64,000 nt of DNA, taken from Nonomuraea endophytica (lineage in GTDB: Bacteria; Actinomycetota; Actinomycetes; Streptosporangiales; Streptosporangiaceae). Positions 1 through 8,745 of the stretch are shown one piece after another (the stretch's first letter is position 1; every line of letters begins with the position of its first letter). The position numbers were made by a program, and so were the translations under genes. Where the stretch lies: positions 1,488,001 through 1,552,000 of the forward strand of contig NZ_JACHIN010000001.1 in NCBI RefSeq assembly GCF_014203235.1, written 5' to 3'. The notes beneath the pieces were generated by a model, which searched no databases, had not been told where the DNA came from, and saw only the letters and a list, made by a program, of their open reading frames with translations.

Positions 1-701
1 GCGCTGGAGAACCCGATCATGCCCTCGCCGGTGCCGCCGGCCGAGCTTAGCGCGATCTCCACCTCGGCGCCCGTGGAACCGAGAGCCTTGGCCGTGTCGG
101 CGAGCGTCTTGCCGGGGATCATCGCGATCGCGGCGAAGTCCGGCTGCCCCGGCTGCCACCTCAGCTCGCGTACGGCGAGGCGGTAGCGGTCGGTGGCCGC
201 GAGGGTCACGGTGTCGCCCTCGATCTCCATGCGCACGCCCGTGAGCATGGGCAGCGTGTCGTCGCGCCCGGCGGCGACGGCGACCTGGCCGACGGCCGAG
301 GCGAACACGTCGCTGCCCACCCGGCCCGCGGCCGGCGGCATCGTCGGCAGGGACGGGTAGTCCTCCACCGGCATGGTCAACAGGGTGAAGCGCGCGCTGC
401 CGCACGTGACCACGGCCTTCGCGCCTTCCACCACGAAGTCCACAGGCTGTGCGGGAAGGGCGCGGGTGATCTCGGCGAGCAGCTTGCCGCTCACCAGGAC
501 GACGCCCGCTTCACCGGTCTGTAGTTCGAGCGTCACCTCCGCGGAGACCTCGTAGTCGAAGCCGGACAGCTTGAGCTTCTGCTCCCCGGTGACCTCCAGG
601 CGCATGCCGGCCAGGACGGGCACCGACGGTCGCGCCGGGAGGCTGCGTGCCGTCCATGCCACCGCCTCAGCGAGGACGTCTCGCTCGATTCGGAACATCA
701 C
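1..701 (-). CDS. dnaN: DNA polymerase III sliding clamp (beta subunit), partial
   Basis: This is the N-terminal two thirds of the replicative sliding clamp, which rings DNA and tethers polymerase III. The reverse-strand frame stays open to the left edge, so the C-terminus lies outside the window. The protein begins V-M-F-R-I-E-R-D-V-L-A-E-A-V-A-W, matching the usual MKFRIERDVLAEAVAW start of actinobacterial clamps. I chose the GTG at 701 because it aligns with the family start and has AGGAGG nine bases upstream; the ATG at 698 is the alternative. It lies downstream of dnaA across oriC in the same direction, the standard dnaA-oriC-dnaN order. A second full-length clamp paralogue lies at 55725-56825. 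Confidence 0.95.
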   Translation of the reverse strand, partial: MMFRIERDVLAEAVAWTARSLPARPSVPVLAGMRLEVTGEQKLKLSGFDYEVSAEVTLELQTGEAGVVLVSGKLLAEITRALPAQPVDFVVEGAKAVVTCGSARFTLLTMPVEDYPSLPTMPPAAGRVGSDVFASAVGQVAVAAGRDDTLPMLTGVRMEIEGDTVTLAATDRYRLAVRELRWQPGQPDFAAIAMIPGKTLADTAKALGSTGAEVEIALSSAGGTGEGMIGFSS

Positions 702-1224
702 GGTGATCAACCTCCTGGTTTCGTCGCTGATTCAAGTGTTCACTCTCCCGCACCTCTGGACGGGCGGAACCCCTCTATGGGTCTTGAGTTTCTTTGTAAG
801 AGAGATAAGAGGTCATCACACTAGGGGCGGTGGATACTGTGGACAACCCGAGTTCCCGCAGCTCAGCGGCCCAGTTTTCATCCACTGCCCGTGTGGGTGA
901 CGCCTGGGGGTAACTCTCGCGCCTGGGGATGAACAGTCGTTCCCCACAGGCCGTCCCCAGATCACAGGGTGTTCATCCACGGGTTATCCACTGGGTTTCC
1001 ACCGGTTATCCACGGGGTAAACGGAGCTCCAGGTGACCCCCGAAACCACTGTGCACAGGCTGTCCCCAAGTCGTCCACTGGTAGTCCCCAAGTTGTCCGC
1101 AGGATGTCCCCAGATTTATCCCCAGGCATCGTGTAGGACTTTTCGGGCTCATTAGGGCGGCGAACCCCCGTTCTCCGGGAGTTTCCGCTGATCCACAGTG
1201 TTATCCACAGGGTGTGCATGACGA
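702..1224. other. oriC: Chromosomal replication origin (oriC) between dnaA and dnaN
   Basis: The gene-free 523-bp gap between dnaA and dnaN is where oriC lies in Streptomyces and Mycobacterium. It holds many DnaA-box-like nonamers: TTATCCACA at 1201-1209, TGTGGACAA (a reverse TTGTCCACA) at 838-846, TTATCCACT at 984-992, TTATCCACG at 1006-1014, TTATCCCCA at 1116-1124, TTGTCCGCA at 1093-1101, TGATCCACA at 1189-1197 and TTCATCCAC at 877-885 and 972-980. Most share one orientation. The stretch about 781-825 is clearly richer in A and T than its surroundings and is a candidate unwinding element. Function is inferred from position and box density. Confidence 0.85.
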
Positions 1225-2763
1225 CTAGGACCCGTGCGACGTCTGCTTTATGCGCATTGTTAGCTCGTTGACCTGGTTGTACATCGACCTGCGCTCCGCG
1301 ATGAGCGAGCGGATCTTCCGCTCGGCGTGCATGACCGTGGTGTGATCGCGGCCGCCGAACTGCTGTCCGATCTTCGGCAGACTCAGGTCCGTCAGCTCGC
1401 GGGCGAGGTACATCGCGATCTGCCTGGCGTTGACGAGCGCGCGGCTGCGCGAGCTTCCGCAGAGGTCGTCGATGCTGATGCCGAAGTACTCGGCGGTCTT
1501 GGCCATGATGTTGGCGATCGTGATCTCGGGGCCGGACTCCGAGGTGATGAGGTCCTTGAGCACGACCTCGGCCAGTTGGAGATCCACACCCTGCCGGTTG
1601 AGGCTGGCGAACGCGGTGACCCGAATCAGCGCGCCCTCCAGCTCGCGGATGTTGGTGGAGATCCGGCTGGCGATGTACTCGAGCACCTCGGGCGGCGCGG
1701 CCAGGCCCTCCTGGATGGCCTTCTTCCTGAGGATCGCGATGCGGGTCTCCAGCTCGGGCGGCTGGACGTCGGTGATCAGGCCCCACTCGAACCGGTTGCG
1801 CAGCCGGTCCTCCAGGGTGATCAGCTGCTTGGGCGCCCGGTCGCTGGAGATGACGATCTGCTTGTTGGCGTTGTGGAGCGTGTTGAAGGTGTGGAAGAAC
1901 TCCTCCTGCGTCTGCTCCTTGCCCTCCAAGAACTGGATGTCGTCCACGAGCAGGATGTCGATCGCGCGGTAGCGGCTGCGGAACCCGTCGGCCTTGTGGT
2001 CGCGGATGCTGTTGATGAAGTCGTTGGTGAACTCCTCGGAGCTCACGTATCTGACCCGCGCGCCGTCGTACAGGGATTGCGCGTAATGCCCGATGGCGTG
2101 GAGAAGGTGGGTTTTCCCCAGGCCCGAGTCGCCGTAGATGAACAGCGGGTTGTACGCCTTGGCCGGAGACTCGGCCACCGCCACGGCTGCCGCGTGGGCG
2201 AACCGGTTGCTGGCGCCGATAACAAATGTCTCAAAGGTGTACTTCTGATTGAGCCTGGCCGGTTCGCTGGGTTTGCTGCTTTTCGCTTCCCATCGGGGCT
2301 GGGCCGGCTCCGGTGCCTTCTCCTGTTCATAACCGAACTGGCGCTGTGGATAATCGGTGGATACCGGCTGTGCCTCAGGCTGTGGGGAATAGAACTGGGG
2401 TGGCTCTGAGACCTGGTAACTCGGGGTTTGCGGAGGCTGTGGAAAGTGATCCACACTCTGGGGATAACTCTGAGTCACAGGCTGGGGATGAGCCTCGGGC
2501 ACCGGCCGCGCCGGCGCCGTGGTGTCGATCATCACCGCCAGCCGCATCGCCCGGCCGAGCTCCTGCGACAGCGCGTGCGCCACCAGCGGCCGCAACTTGC
2601 CCTCGATGAGGTCTTTCAGGAAGTCATTGGGCACACCGAGCACGATCGTGTCGTCCGCCAGGGCGATCGGCCGGACCATGGAGAGCCAGGTTCGCTGCTG
2701 GACCGGCACGCTCTCGTTGAGGAAGTTGTCCAGTGCCTTCGCCCATACGCCGCCGAGGTCCAT
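1225..2763 (-). CDS. dnaA: Chromosomal replication initiator protein DnaA
   Basis: DnaA binds the boxes in oriC, oligomerises with ATP and opens the duplex. The 512-residue protein has an N-terminal helicase-loading domain, a Pro/Gln-rich linker (about residues 95-170), an AAA+ domain with Walker [10 protein letters not shown] and Walker [10 protein letters not shown], and the C-terminal DNA-binding signature [16 protein letters not shown] chose the ATG at 2763 ([11 protein letters not shown]) because GGGAGGAG lies ten bases upstream and it matches family starts; a GTG at 2811 would add 16 residues. DnaA-box sequences on both sides (oriC downstream, 2804-3056 upstream) suggest autoregulation. 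Confidence 0.97.
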   Translation of the reverse strand: MDLGGVWAKALDNFLNESVPVQQRTWLSMVRPIALADDTIVLGVPNDFLKDLIEGKLRPLVAHALSQELGRAMRLAVMIDTTAPARPVPEAHPQPVTQSYPQSVDHFPQPPQTPSYQVSEPPQFYSPQPEAQPVSTDYPQRQFGYEQEKAPEPAQPRWEAKSSKPSEPARLNQKYTFETFVIGASNRFAHAAAVAVAESPAKAYNPLFIYGDSGLGKTHLLHAIGHYAQSLYDGARVRYVSSEEFTNDFINSIRDHKADGFRSRYRAIDILLVDDIQFLEGKEQTQEEFFHTFNTLHNANKQIVISSDRAPKQLITLEDRLRNRFEWGLITDVQPPELETRIAILRKKAIQEGLAAPPEVLEYIASRISTNIRELEGALIRVTAFASLNRQGVDLQLAEVVLKDLITSESGPEITIANIMAKTAEYFGISIDDLCGSSRSRALVNARQIAMYLARELTDLSLPKIGQQFGGRDHTTVMHAERKIRSLIAERRSMYNQVNELTMRIKQTSHGS

Positions 2764-2803
2764 AGTCCGGTTGCTCCTCCCTTTCGCGGCCCCCCGCGAT
2801 CGT

Positions 2804-3056
2804 TTATCCACACCCGATGGCCGCTCGCTCGGTGATCAGCCTCACCGTCCACAACAGGGTGGCCGTGTGTTGTCCGCACAGTGTCCACAAGTGATCCACA
2901 AGCTGTGCACAGGCTCACGGCGGGCCTAGAAGGGCCGACAGTATCGATGTGCACAGCTGTGTTCAAGACGTTGTCCACAGCCTAGTGGTACCTCGGTGCA
3001 CATACTGTGGACGTGGCCGGGGCGGTGGAAAACCCACATGTGGATACGTGGATAAC
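2804..3056. promoter_or_regulatory. DnaA-box cluster in the dnaA-rpmH intergenic region
   Basis: The 440-bp gap between dnaA and rpmH contains no gene but several DnaA-box-like nonamers: TTATCCACA 2804-2812, TTGTCCGCA 2870-2878, GTGTCCACA 2881-2889, TGATCCACA 2892-2900, TTGTCCACA 2971-2979, and reverse-orientation TGTGGACGT 3006-3014, TGTGGATAC 3040-3048 and CGTGGATAA 3048-3056. They sit over the likely dnaA promoter region, so autoregulation of dnaA or a secondary origin element is plausible. Function is inference. Confidence 0.65.
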
Positions 3057-3066
3057 CGGTGCTGGT

Positions 3067-3096
3067 TTGACCTGGGCCATATAAGACCCGTAACGT
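3067..3096 (+). promoter_or_regulatory. Probable rpmH promoter
   Basis: TTGACC (3067-3072) and TAACGT (3091-3096) are separated by 18 bases and lie about 110 bases before the rpmH start. They resemble a housekeeping sigma promoter. No transcription start has been determined; the call rests on the hexamers and position. Confidence 0.4.
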
Positions 3097-3203
3097 ACGA
3101 CGGTCGGCTTGCCACACGACGGCGCTTCTGCATGCCCGTGGCGGGCCCGTCCATGAGTGTTAGGCGCCCAGCTCGGGCGCATCATCAAGCCTGGAGCCCA
3201 CCC

Positions 3204-3341
3204 GTGAGCAAGCGTACTTTCCAGCCGAACAACCGCCGCCGCGCGAAGACCCACGGCTTCCGGCTGCGCATGCGCACGCGCGCCGGCCGCGCCATCCTCG
3301 CCGCCCGGCGTCGCAAGGGCCGCGAGAAGCTGTCGGCCTGA
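3204..3341 (+). CDS. rpmH: 50S ribosomal protein L34
   Basis: A 45-residue, Arg/Lys-rich protein of the large ribosomal subunit, beginning [19 protein letters not shown] and ending in [11 protein letters not shown], the canonical L34 pattern. The GTG at 3204 gives the exact family start and length. It stands head-to-head with dnaA and is followed by rnpA, as in nearly all bacteria. Confidence 0.97.
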   Translation: MSKRTFQPNNRRRAKTHGFRLRMRTRAGRAILAARRRKGREKLSA

Positions 3342-3406
3342 CGGCTCGCTGCGCCCGATTCGTCCGCCCGCCGGTGACCTTCGCCGGCGGGCGATAGGCG
3401 TCTTCA

Positions 3407-3769
3407 GTGCTATCCCCAAGCTCCCGGATGCGGCGGGGCGAGGACTTCGCCGCTGCGGTCAAGCGCGGCCAGCGTGCCGGTCGCCCCACTTTGGTGGCTC
3501 ATCTGAGGGTTTCTGGTGAAGAAGAACCTCTGGTGGGTTTCGTGGTCAGCCGTGCGGTCGGCGGGGCTGTCGTGCGCAACAGGGTCAAGCGCCGTCTTCG
3601 ACACCTGATGCGCGAGCGTCTCGACCGCCTCCCGCGAGGTAGCCTGCTGGTGATACGCGCCAACCCACCGGCGGCGTCAGCGCCAAGCGAGGTTCTCGCC
3701 GGAGAACTCGACACCGCGCTGAATCGTTTGCTGAAGAGGCGCGAGTCCGCGACGGATGGACACAGATGA
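3407..3769 (+). CDS. rnpA: Ribonuclease P protein component
   Basis: The protein subunit of RNase P, which assists the catalytic RNA in removing 5' leaders from pre-tRNAs. At 120 residues it has family length, and the diagnostic RNR motif appears in [18 protein letters not shown] (about residues 56-73). The start [21 protein letters not shown] matches rnpA N-termini, which often begin MLP. It is 65 bases behind rpmH and its stop overlaps the yidD start by four bases, indicating translational coupling. Confidence 0.95.
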   Translation: MLSPSSRMRRGEDFAAAVKRGQRAGRPTLVAHLRVSGEEEPLVGFVVSRAVGGAVVRNRVKRRLRHLMRERLDRLPRGSLLVIRANPPAASAPSEVLAGELDTALNRLLKRRESATDGHR

Positions 3770-4044
3770 CGGAGCAGCCGCAGGGCGAGCCGAGCCTCCC
3801 GGCCCGGGTCCTTATCGCCCCGATCCGGTTCTATCGGGCTTTCATCAGCCCGATGCTGGGTCCGCGCTGCCGTTTCTACCCCTCATGCAGTGCCTATGGA
3901 CTCGAGGCGATAGCCGTACACGGTGCTCTTCGGGGCATCTGGCTGACCGTCCGGCGCATCGGGCGTTGTCATCCGTTCAACCCCGGAGGACTGGATCCGG
4001 TCCCTCCACGCCCGGTCCGGTCACACGAAACGCAAGGGAGCTAG
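3766..4044 (+). CDS. yidD: Membrane protein insertion efficiency factor YidD
   Basis: A small membrane-associated protein that aids YidC-dependent insertion. The 92-residue product carries the family core [30 protein letters not shown] (about residues 20-50, spanning the conserved cysteines) and the terminal [17 protein letters not shown]. It overlaps rnpA by four bases and yidC follows after four bases, so the three are likely co-transcribed. Confidence 0.95.
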   Translation: MTEQPQGEPSLPARVLIAPIRFYRAFISPMLGPRCRFYPSCSAYGLEAIAVHGALRGIWLTVRRIGRCHPFNPGGLDPVPPRPVRSHETQGS

Positions 4045-4048
4045 CTCG

Positions 4049-4978
4049 GTGGATTTCGCCTGGCTGAACTGGCTGTACACAGCCATCGCGCAAGTCATCA
4101 CCTGGATTCACCAGGCTTACAGCACCTTCATCAACCCCGCGAGCGGCTTGAACTGGGCGCTGACCATCATCACGCTCACCGTCATCATGCGGATCCTGAT
4201 CTTCCCGCTCTTCCTCAAGCAGATGCGCTCGTCGAAGAAGATGCAGGAGCTCGCGCCGAAGGTGCAGGAGCTGCGCAAGCGCTACAAGAACGACAAGCAG
4301 CGCATGAACCAGGAAGTCATGGCGCTGTACCAGGGAGCGGGCGCCAACCCCCTCGGCGGCTGTCTGCCGATCGTGGCCCAGTTCCCGATCTTCATCTCGA
4401 TGTTCACGGTGCTCCAGGCGATCGCCAACGGCACGGCGACCAAGTACGGCATGACCCAGGCCGTCGTCGACAGCGCCAAGCAGGCGCACATCTTCAGCGC
4501 CGGCATCTCGGAGACCTTCTTCTCCGCCCAGGCTGTCACGAGCAAGGTCATCATCGGCGTCTTCGTCGCGGTCAGCTCGCTGACCACCTTCCTCACCGTC
4601 CGGCAGAGCGTCACCCGCTCCATGCAGCAGATGCCGGACAACCCCATGGCGCAGCAGCAGAAGATCCTGATGTACATCTCGCCGCTGTTCGCCTTCTTCA
4701 GCCTGAACTTCCCCCTCGGTCTGATCCTCTACTGGGTCACCACCAACCTGTGGACGCTCGGTCAGCAGCACTGGTTCTACAGCCGGCACCCGATGCCGCA
4801 GTTCGATGCCAAGGGCAACGTGATCCCCGAGAAGGCCAAGCCCGGACTGCTCGCCAGGTTCCGGAAGACCCCTCCCGTGGAGGAGGCTCCCGAACCGGAG
4901 CCCGAGCAGCCTAAGATCGTGCGGAACCAGCCCAGCCGGCAGTCTCGCAGCAAGCGCACCGGCAGCAAGAAGTCTTGA
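4049..4978 (+). CDS. yidC: Membrane protein insertase YidC
   Basis: YidC inserts and folds inner-membrane proteins alone or with SecYEG. The 309-residue form is the short Gram-positive/actinobacterial type without the large periplasmic domain. The first transmembrane helix contains the hydrophilic-groove arginine in VIMRILIFPLF (about residue 49), followed by the cytoplasmic helical hairpin KKMQELAPKVQELRKRY and GANPLGGCLPIVAQFPIF. Further membrane segments lie near residues 160-240. The C-terminal tail is basic (RSKRTGSKKS), consistent with ribosome contact. The start is GTG at 4049, directly behind yidD; jag follows. Confidence 0.96.
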   Translation: MDFAWLNWLYTAIAQVITWIHQAYSTFINPASGLNWALTIITLTVIMRILIFPLFLKQMRSSKKMQELAPKVQELRKRYKNDKQRMNQEVMALYQGAGANPLGGCLPIVAQFPIFISMFTVLQAIANGTATKYGMTQAVVDSAKQAHIFSAGISETFFSAQAVTSKVIIGVFVAVSSLTTFLTVRQSVTRSMQQMPDNPMAQQQKILMYISPLFAFFSLNFPLGLILYWVTTNLWTLGQQHWFYSRHPMPQFDAKGNVIPEKAKPGLLARFRKTPPVEEAPEPEPEQPKIVRNQPSRQSRSKRTGSKKS

Positions 4979-4998
4979 TCATAAAGGAGACGCTCGCC

Positions 4999-5490
4999 AT
5001 GACCGAGGCTGAGCAGGAGAAGGCGGCACCCGACCTCAACGCCCTGGAGCAGGAGGGCGAGATCGCCGCCGACTACGTCGAGGGGCTGCTGGACATCGCG
5101 GACATCGACGGCGACATCGACATGGACGTCGAGGGCGACCGCGCGCTCGTCTCCGTCGTCGGGGTCAAGGGCGATGACTTGGTCGGGCCTGGGGGAGAGG
5201 TCCTGGAGGCCCTGCAGGAGCTGACCCGGCTGGCGGTGCATCGGCAGACGGGGGAGCGGTCGCGGCTGATGCTGGACGTCGCCGGGTACCGCGAGAAGCG
5301 CCGGGCAGAGCTCAGCAAGCTTGGCAACGAGATCGCGGCTCAGGTCAAGCGGAATGGCGAACCGAAGTCGCTGCAGCCTATGACGCCGTTCGAGCGGAAG
5401 ATCGTGCACGACGCGGTGGCGGCGGCCGGGCTGCGCAGCGAGTCCGAGGGCGAGGAGCCGCTGCGCTTCGTAGTGGTTCTACCTGTTTAA
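4999..5490 (+). CDS. jag: R3H/KH-domain RNA-binding protein (Jag/KhpB family)
   Basis: A single-strand nucleic-acid-binding protein of the Jag/KhpB family, linked to RNA binding and cell-envelope control in other bacteria. The 163-residue product has an acidic N-terminus, a KH-like segment around residues 55-95 (VSVVGVKGDDLVGPGGEVLEAL) and a C-terminal R3H-type region with LQPMTPFERKIVHDAV. I chose ATG 4999 because AAAGGAGA precedes it; an in-frame ATG at 4975 overlaps yidC. It is the last gene before a strong terminator at 5506-5542. Confidence 0.9.
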   Translation: MTEAEQEKAAPDLNALEQEGEIAADYVEGLLDIADIDGDIDMDVEGDRALVSVVGVKGDDLVGPGGEVLEALQELTRLAVHRQTGERSRLMLDVAGYREKRRAELSKLGNEIAAQVKRNGEPKSLQPMTPFERKIVHDAVAAAGLRSESEGEEPLRFVVVLPV

Positions 5491-5505
5491 CCAGTTCCAC
5501 CCCAC

Positions 5506-5542
5506 AAAGGCCGTCTGTCCCCCTGCGGACACGACGGCCTTT
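5506..5542 (+). terminator. Rho-independent terminator after jag
   Basis: AAAGGCCGTC and TGTCC (5506-5520) pair with GGACA and GACGGCCTTT (5527-5531, 5533-5542) around a six-base loop with one unpaired C. The stem ends in TTTCCCTT. It closes the rpmH-jag transcription unit. Confidence 0.85.
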
Positions 5543-5603
5543 CCCTTATCCCCCTTTCTCATGTACGGCACCGCCACGCCGTACCCCCAACCCACGCCCT
5601 CCC

Positions 5604-5851
5604 CGCCACCCGCCACCCGCCACCTGGCACCCGCCACCTGGCACCCGCCACCTGCCACCTGGCACCTGCCACCTGCCACCTGGCACCTGCCACCTGGCAC
5701 CTGGCACCTGGCACCTGCCACCTGCCACCTGGCACCTGCCACCTGCCACACCTGCCACCTGCCACACCTGCCACCTGCCACACCTGCCACCTGGCACCCG
5801 CCACCTGCCACACCTGCCACCTGGCACCCGCCACCTGGCACACCTGCCACC
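5604..5851. repeat. Heptanucleotide minisatellite (CACCTGC/CACCTGG)
   Basis: About 250 bases consist of head-to-tail heptamers, mostly CCACCTG and GCACCTG with some GCACCCG, plus interspersed nonamers CCACACCTG that carry a two-base insertion. The array lies in the 674-bp gap between jag and rsmG. Long open frames across it are artefacts of the repeat having a period not divisible by three. The rest of the gap (5852-6164) is C-rich with no gene that I can support. Confidence 0.9.
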
Positions 5852-6164
5852 GAGCACTCGGTCCCATCTACCCGCCCGGCGCCACCCCACCTGCCACTCC
5901 GCACTTTCCACCCCACCCGGCGCGGCCCCCACCCTCCACCCAGGCGGGACCACCCGCCTTCCGGCACTCCGCACTCGGCCTGGCACCCGGCGCCCGGCGC
6001 ACCTCCCGTCTGTTGACCCTTGTGGTTCCGTGGTTGGCGGCGGGATGCCGAGAGCGGGGGGTGAGAAGGCCGGGTGGTGCTGGGCTGTCCGCGACGTCGC
6101 ACCCCTCTGTGACCCCTAGCCTTGTATCCATCGACATCGGCGTTATTGGAAGGGCCACCAACCA

Positions 6165-6836
6165 GTGAGCGAAGAGCTACCGGCTCCGCCCGACATCGCA
6201 CGGGAAGTCTTCACCGGAGAGGCATGGGATCGGGCGAGGGCTTTCGCCGAGATTCTGGCCGGGCCCGGTGTGGTGCGTGGGCTGCTCGGCCCGCGGGAGG
6301 TGCCGCGGATCTGGGATCGGCACCTGCTCAACTGCGCGGTGGTGGCGGAAGCCGTACCGGAGGATGTCAGGTTGGTGGACATCGGGTCGGGGGCGGGATT
6401 GCCCGGTTTGGTGCTGGCGATCGTGCGGCCGGACATCCGGGTGACGCTGCTGGAGCCGCTGCTGCGCCGTACCGTCTTCCTGGAGGAGAGCGTCGAGGCG
6501 CTCAAGCTGGACAACGTTGAGGTGTTGCGCGGGCGGGCGGAGGAGCTGGCTGGCAAACGTGAGTTCGATGTGGCGAGCGCGCGGGCGGTGGCGCCGCTTG
6601 ATCGGCTCTTGAAGTGGGCGATGCCGCTTCTTCGTGAAGGCGGCGAGCTCATTGCTATGAAGGGAGAGCGCGCGGCCGAGGAACTTGCCGAGGCCGACGC
6701 GCAGTTGAAGGCCGGCGGGGCGCGAACGGCTGAGCTTGTGACCGTTGGGCACGGTAAGGTCGAGCCGCCTGCAACATTGGTTCGGGTGGTAGCAGGTCGT
6801 ACGCCGGAACGTGGTAGGCGTCGACGAAGGAGGTGA
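6165..6836 (+). CDS. rsmG: 16S rRNA (guanine-527-N7)-methyltransferase RsmG
   Basis: RsmG methylates N7 of G527 in 16S rRNA using S-adenosylmethionine. The 223-residue protein shows the SAM-binding motif LVDIGSGAGLPGLVLA (about residues 69-84) and family motifs PREVPRIWDRHLLNC and FDVASARAVAPLDRLLKWAMPLL. The C-terminal basic tail GRRRRRR is unusual but harmless-looking. The start GTG at 6165 follows a 320-bp repetitive gap rather than the short spacing usually found after jag. It precedes parA in the same direction. Confidence 0.95.
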   Translation: MSEELPAPPDIAREVFTGEAWDRARAFAEILAGPGVVRGLLGPREVPRIWDRHLLNCAVVAEAVPEDVRLVDIGSGAGLPGLVLAIVRPDIRVTLLEPLLRRTVFLEESVEALKLDNVEVLRGRAEELAGKREFDVASARAVAPLDRLLKWAMPLLREGGELIAMKGERAAEELAEADAQLKAGGARTAELVTVGHGKVEPPATLVRVVAGRTPERGRRRRRR

Positions 6837-6982
6837 CCGTTGTGCCAGTGGCCGCATGTGGCCTTGGCTGGCCCGCCGTCCCCTCCTCGGACAGCCCAGC
6901 GGGGGTTGGTTGGCCCGAAATGGGCGTGTCGCGACAGCGAATTCCCGACACGACCGTGCCTCTGGTTGAAAGGATGGCAATC

Positions 6983-7909
6983 GTGACCCAGACCCCCCTT
7001 AACCCCGGTGATTCGCCGTTGGTACGAGAGGCGCTCAGCTCAGTGGTTTCACGTGAAACATCTGCTGTCCAATCGGCCCCCGCCGCGGGTGAGGCCCCCG
7101 GCGATACCCGAGGCGCCTGGCCAAGACCGTCCAAAACCCGCGTGATCGCCGTGGCCAACCAGAAGGGTGGAGTCGGCAAAACGACCACATCGGTCAACAT
7201 CGCCGCCGCCCTCTCGATGAACGGCCAGCGCGTCCTCGTCGTCGACCTCGACCCCCAGGGCAACGCCTCCACCGCCCTGGCCACCGAACACCGTGGCGAC
7301 ATCCCCGACGTGTACCAGGTCCTGGTGGACGACCTCCCGATGGCGGACATCGTCAAGGAAGTGCCGGAAATGCCCGGCCTATACTGCGCACCCGCCACCA
7401 TCGACCTAGCCGGCGCCGAGATCGAACTCGTCTCACTCGTCGCCCGCGAGGCCCGCCTCCGCCGCGCCCTGGCCGCGTACGACGCCATCGAGTTCGACTA
7501 CATCATCATCGACTGCCCGCCGTCGCTCGGCCTCCTGACCGTCAACGCGCTCGTGGCGGCCGACGAGGTGATGATCCCGATCCAGTGCGAGTACTACGCC
7601 CTGGAGGGCCTCGGCCAGCTGCTCCGCAACGTCGACCTCATCAAGGCCCACCTGAACCCGACGCTCAACCTCTCCACCATCCTGCTGACGATGTACGACG
7701 GCCGCACCCGCCTGGCTTCACAGGTGGCGGACGAGGTCCGAGCCCACTTCGGCGACACGGTCCTCAACACCGTCATCCCACGCAGCGTCCGATTGTCCGA
7801 GGCGCCCAGCTATGGCCAGTCCGTCATGACGTACGACCCGGGCTCCAGCGGCGCGATGGCCTACATGGACGCCAGCCGCGAGATCGCCTACCGCGCCAGC
7901 AAGGTCTAA
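6983..7909 (+). CDS. parA: Chromosome partitioning ATPase ParA (Soj)
   Basis: ParA binds DNA non-specifically and, with ParB-parS, segregates origins. The protein carries the deviant Walker A KGGVGKTT about 55 residues from the start, followed by DLDPQGNAST and DYIIIDCPPSLGLLT (Walker B), all canonical. I chose GTG 6983 (M-T-Q-T-P-L-N), with GAAAGGA eight bases upstream; ATG 6974 or GTG 6833 (overlapping rsmG) are in-frame alternatives. A parS site lies inside the codons for the variable N-terminal extension. Unlike most actinobacteria, parB does not follow directly but after 836 bases. Confidence 0.95.
   Translation: MTQTPLNPGDSPLVREALSSVVSRETSAVQSAPAAGEAPGDTRGAWPRPSKTRVIAVANQKGGVGKTTTSVNIAAALSMNGQRVLVVDLDPQGNASTALATEHRGDIPDVYQVLVDDLPMADIVKEVPEMPGLYCAPATIDLAGAEIELVSLVAREARLRRALAAYDAIEFDYIIIDCPPSLGLLTVNALVAADEVMIPIQCEYYALEGLGQLLRNVDLIKAHLNPTLNLSTILLTMYDGRTRLASQVADEVRAHFGDTVLNTVIPRSVRLSEAPSYGQSVMTYDPGSSGAMAYMDASREIAYRASKV
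7045..7060. other. parS: parS site inside parA
   Basis: GGTTTCACGTGAAACA matches the parS consensus TGTTTCACGTGAAACA at 15 of 16 positions. It lies within the parA reading frame, encoding part of the poorly conserved N-terminal extension (V-S-R-E-T). Confidence 0.9.
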
Positions 7910-7911
7910 AG

Positions 7912-7947
7912 CCCCCACCCCCACCCCCACCCCCACCCCCACCCCCA
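7912..7947. repeat. CCCCCA hexanucleotide tandem repeat (six copies)
   Basis: Six exact copies of CCCCCA begin three bases after the parA stop codon. The complementary strand reads TGGGGG six times, which could form a G-quadruplex. It opens the unusual parA-parB gap. Confidence 0.95.
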
Positions 7948-8745
7948 ACCTCCGCCTCTCCACTCCACCCCGCCTCCCGCTCCACCTCGCCGCCCCACTC
8001 GGCTTCCGCCTCACCCCGCACGCCCGCAACTCCGCGCCCCCACCCGGCACCCCAATCCGGGCATCCCAACCCGGGCACCTCGACCCGCACCCCCAGCCTG
8101 CGCACGCCCCCGGCCCCGCACCCCCCATCCCGCGGTCGCCCTCGCTCTTGCCGCTCTTAGGCTTTGGCATCCCCTCACCACGACGGTCCTCCCCGCCGCG
8201 CGGCGCCCGCCGCTCTATGGCTCTCGCTTCTGGCGCACAGCTCCCGTGCCTGGCTCACGGGCGAGGTACCCGTGCCCTCTCGCGTGGGGCTTCCGCGCCT
8301 CGATCTCGTGTGAGCAGCGTGTGCAACAGCGCCGAGCCGGGATGGCAGGAGAGCTGTCTCGTGATGACTGCCGAGTCTCATCCGGCAGTGCGTCACCCAA
8401 TCTCTCGGGGTGTCGGGATATGAGTGCCCACGGGAGGCAGCGAGGCGCATACGGGGGACCGCCACGCACAAAGGGCGAAGGGGGTACGGGGGAACGAGTG
8501 GGGTGCGTCAGGTGGGCTGTAGGGACGCATGAGGCTATGGGTGCACAGCGATGAGCCCGTGGGGATTGGGAGAGCTGAGGGGGAGGGCGAGGGGCGGACA
8601 GGAGAGGGGAGGGGATCGGGGGGAAATCTGGGGGCTTCGGGAGTAAATGCGGTGAAGCGCGTGTGGCGACGGGACACCGTGCGGCGTTCGCACCGGTAAC
8701 CTCTCGTGGTGTGACCGGAAACGACCGGGACGGTGAGGAGACGCA
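7948..8745. other. Long non-coding gap between parA and parB
   Basis: About 800 bases of C-rich then G-rich simple sequence separate two genes that are normally adjacent and co-transcribed. Open frames here lack family resemblance and change strand bias mid-way. No convincing gene is seen. The final 100 bases probably contain the parB promoter and ribosome-binding site. Confidence 0.6.

Noticed and set aside
1327..2409. A 360-codon open frame antisense to dnaA
   Set aside because: It is an effect of high GC in the third codon position on the opposite strand; the composition is low-complexity and it covers the conserved dnaA motifs.
5604..5851. Possible CRISPR array
   Set aside because: There are no unique spacers; the whole stretch is the same heptamer with small changes.
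5479..6201. Open frames of 100-240 codons over the heptamer repeat, on both strands
   Set aside because: The array has a seven-base unit with no stop codon in many frames; the products are pure repeats (QVAGARW) without start sites.
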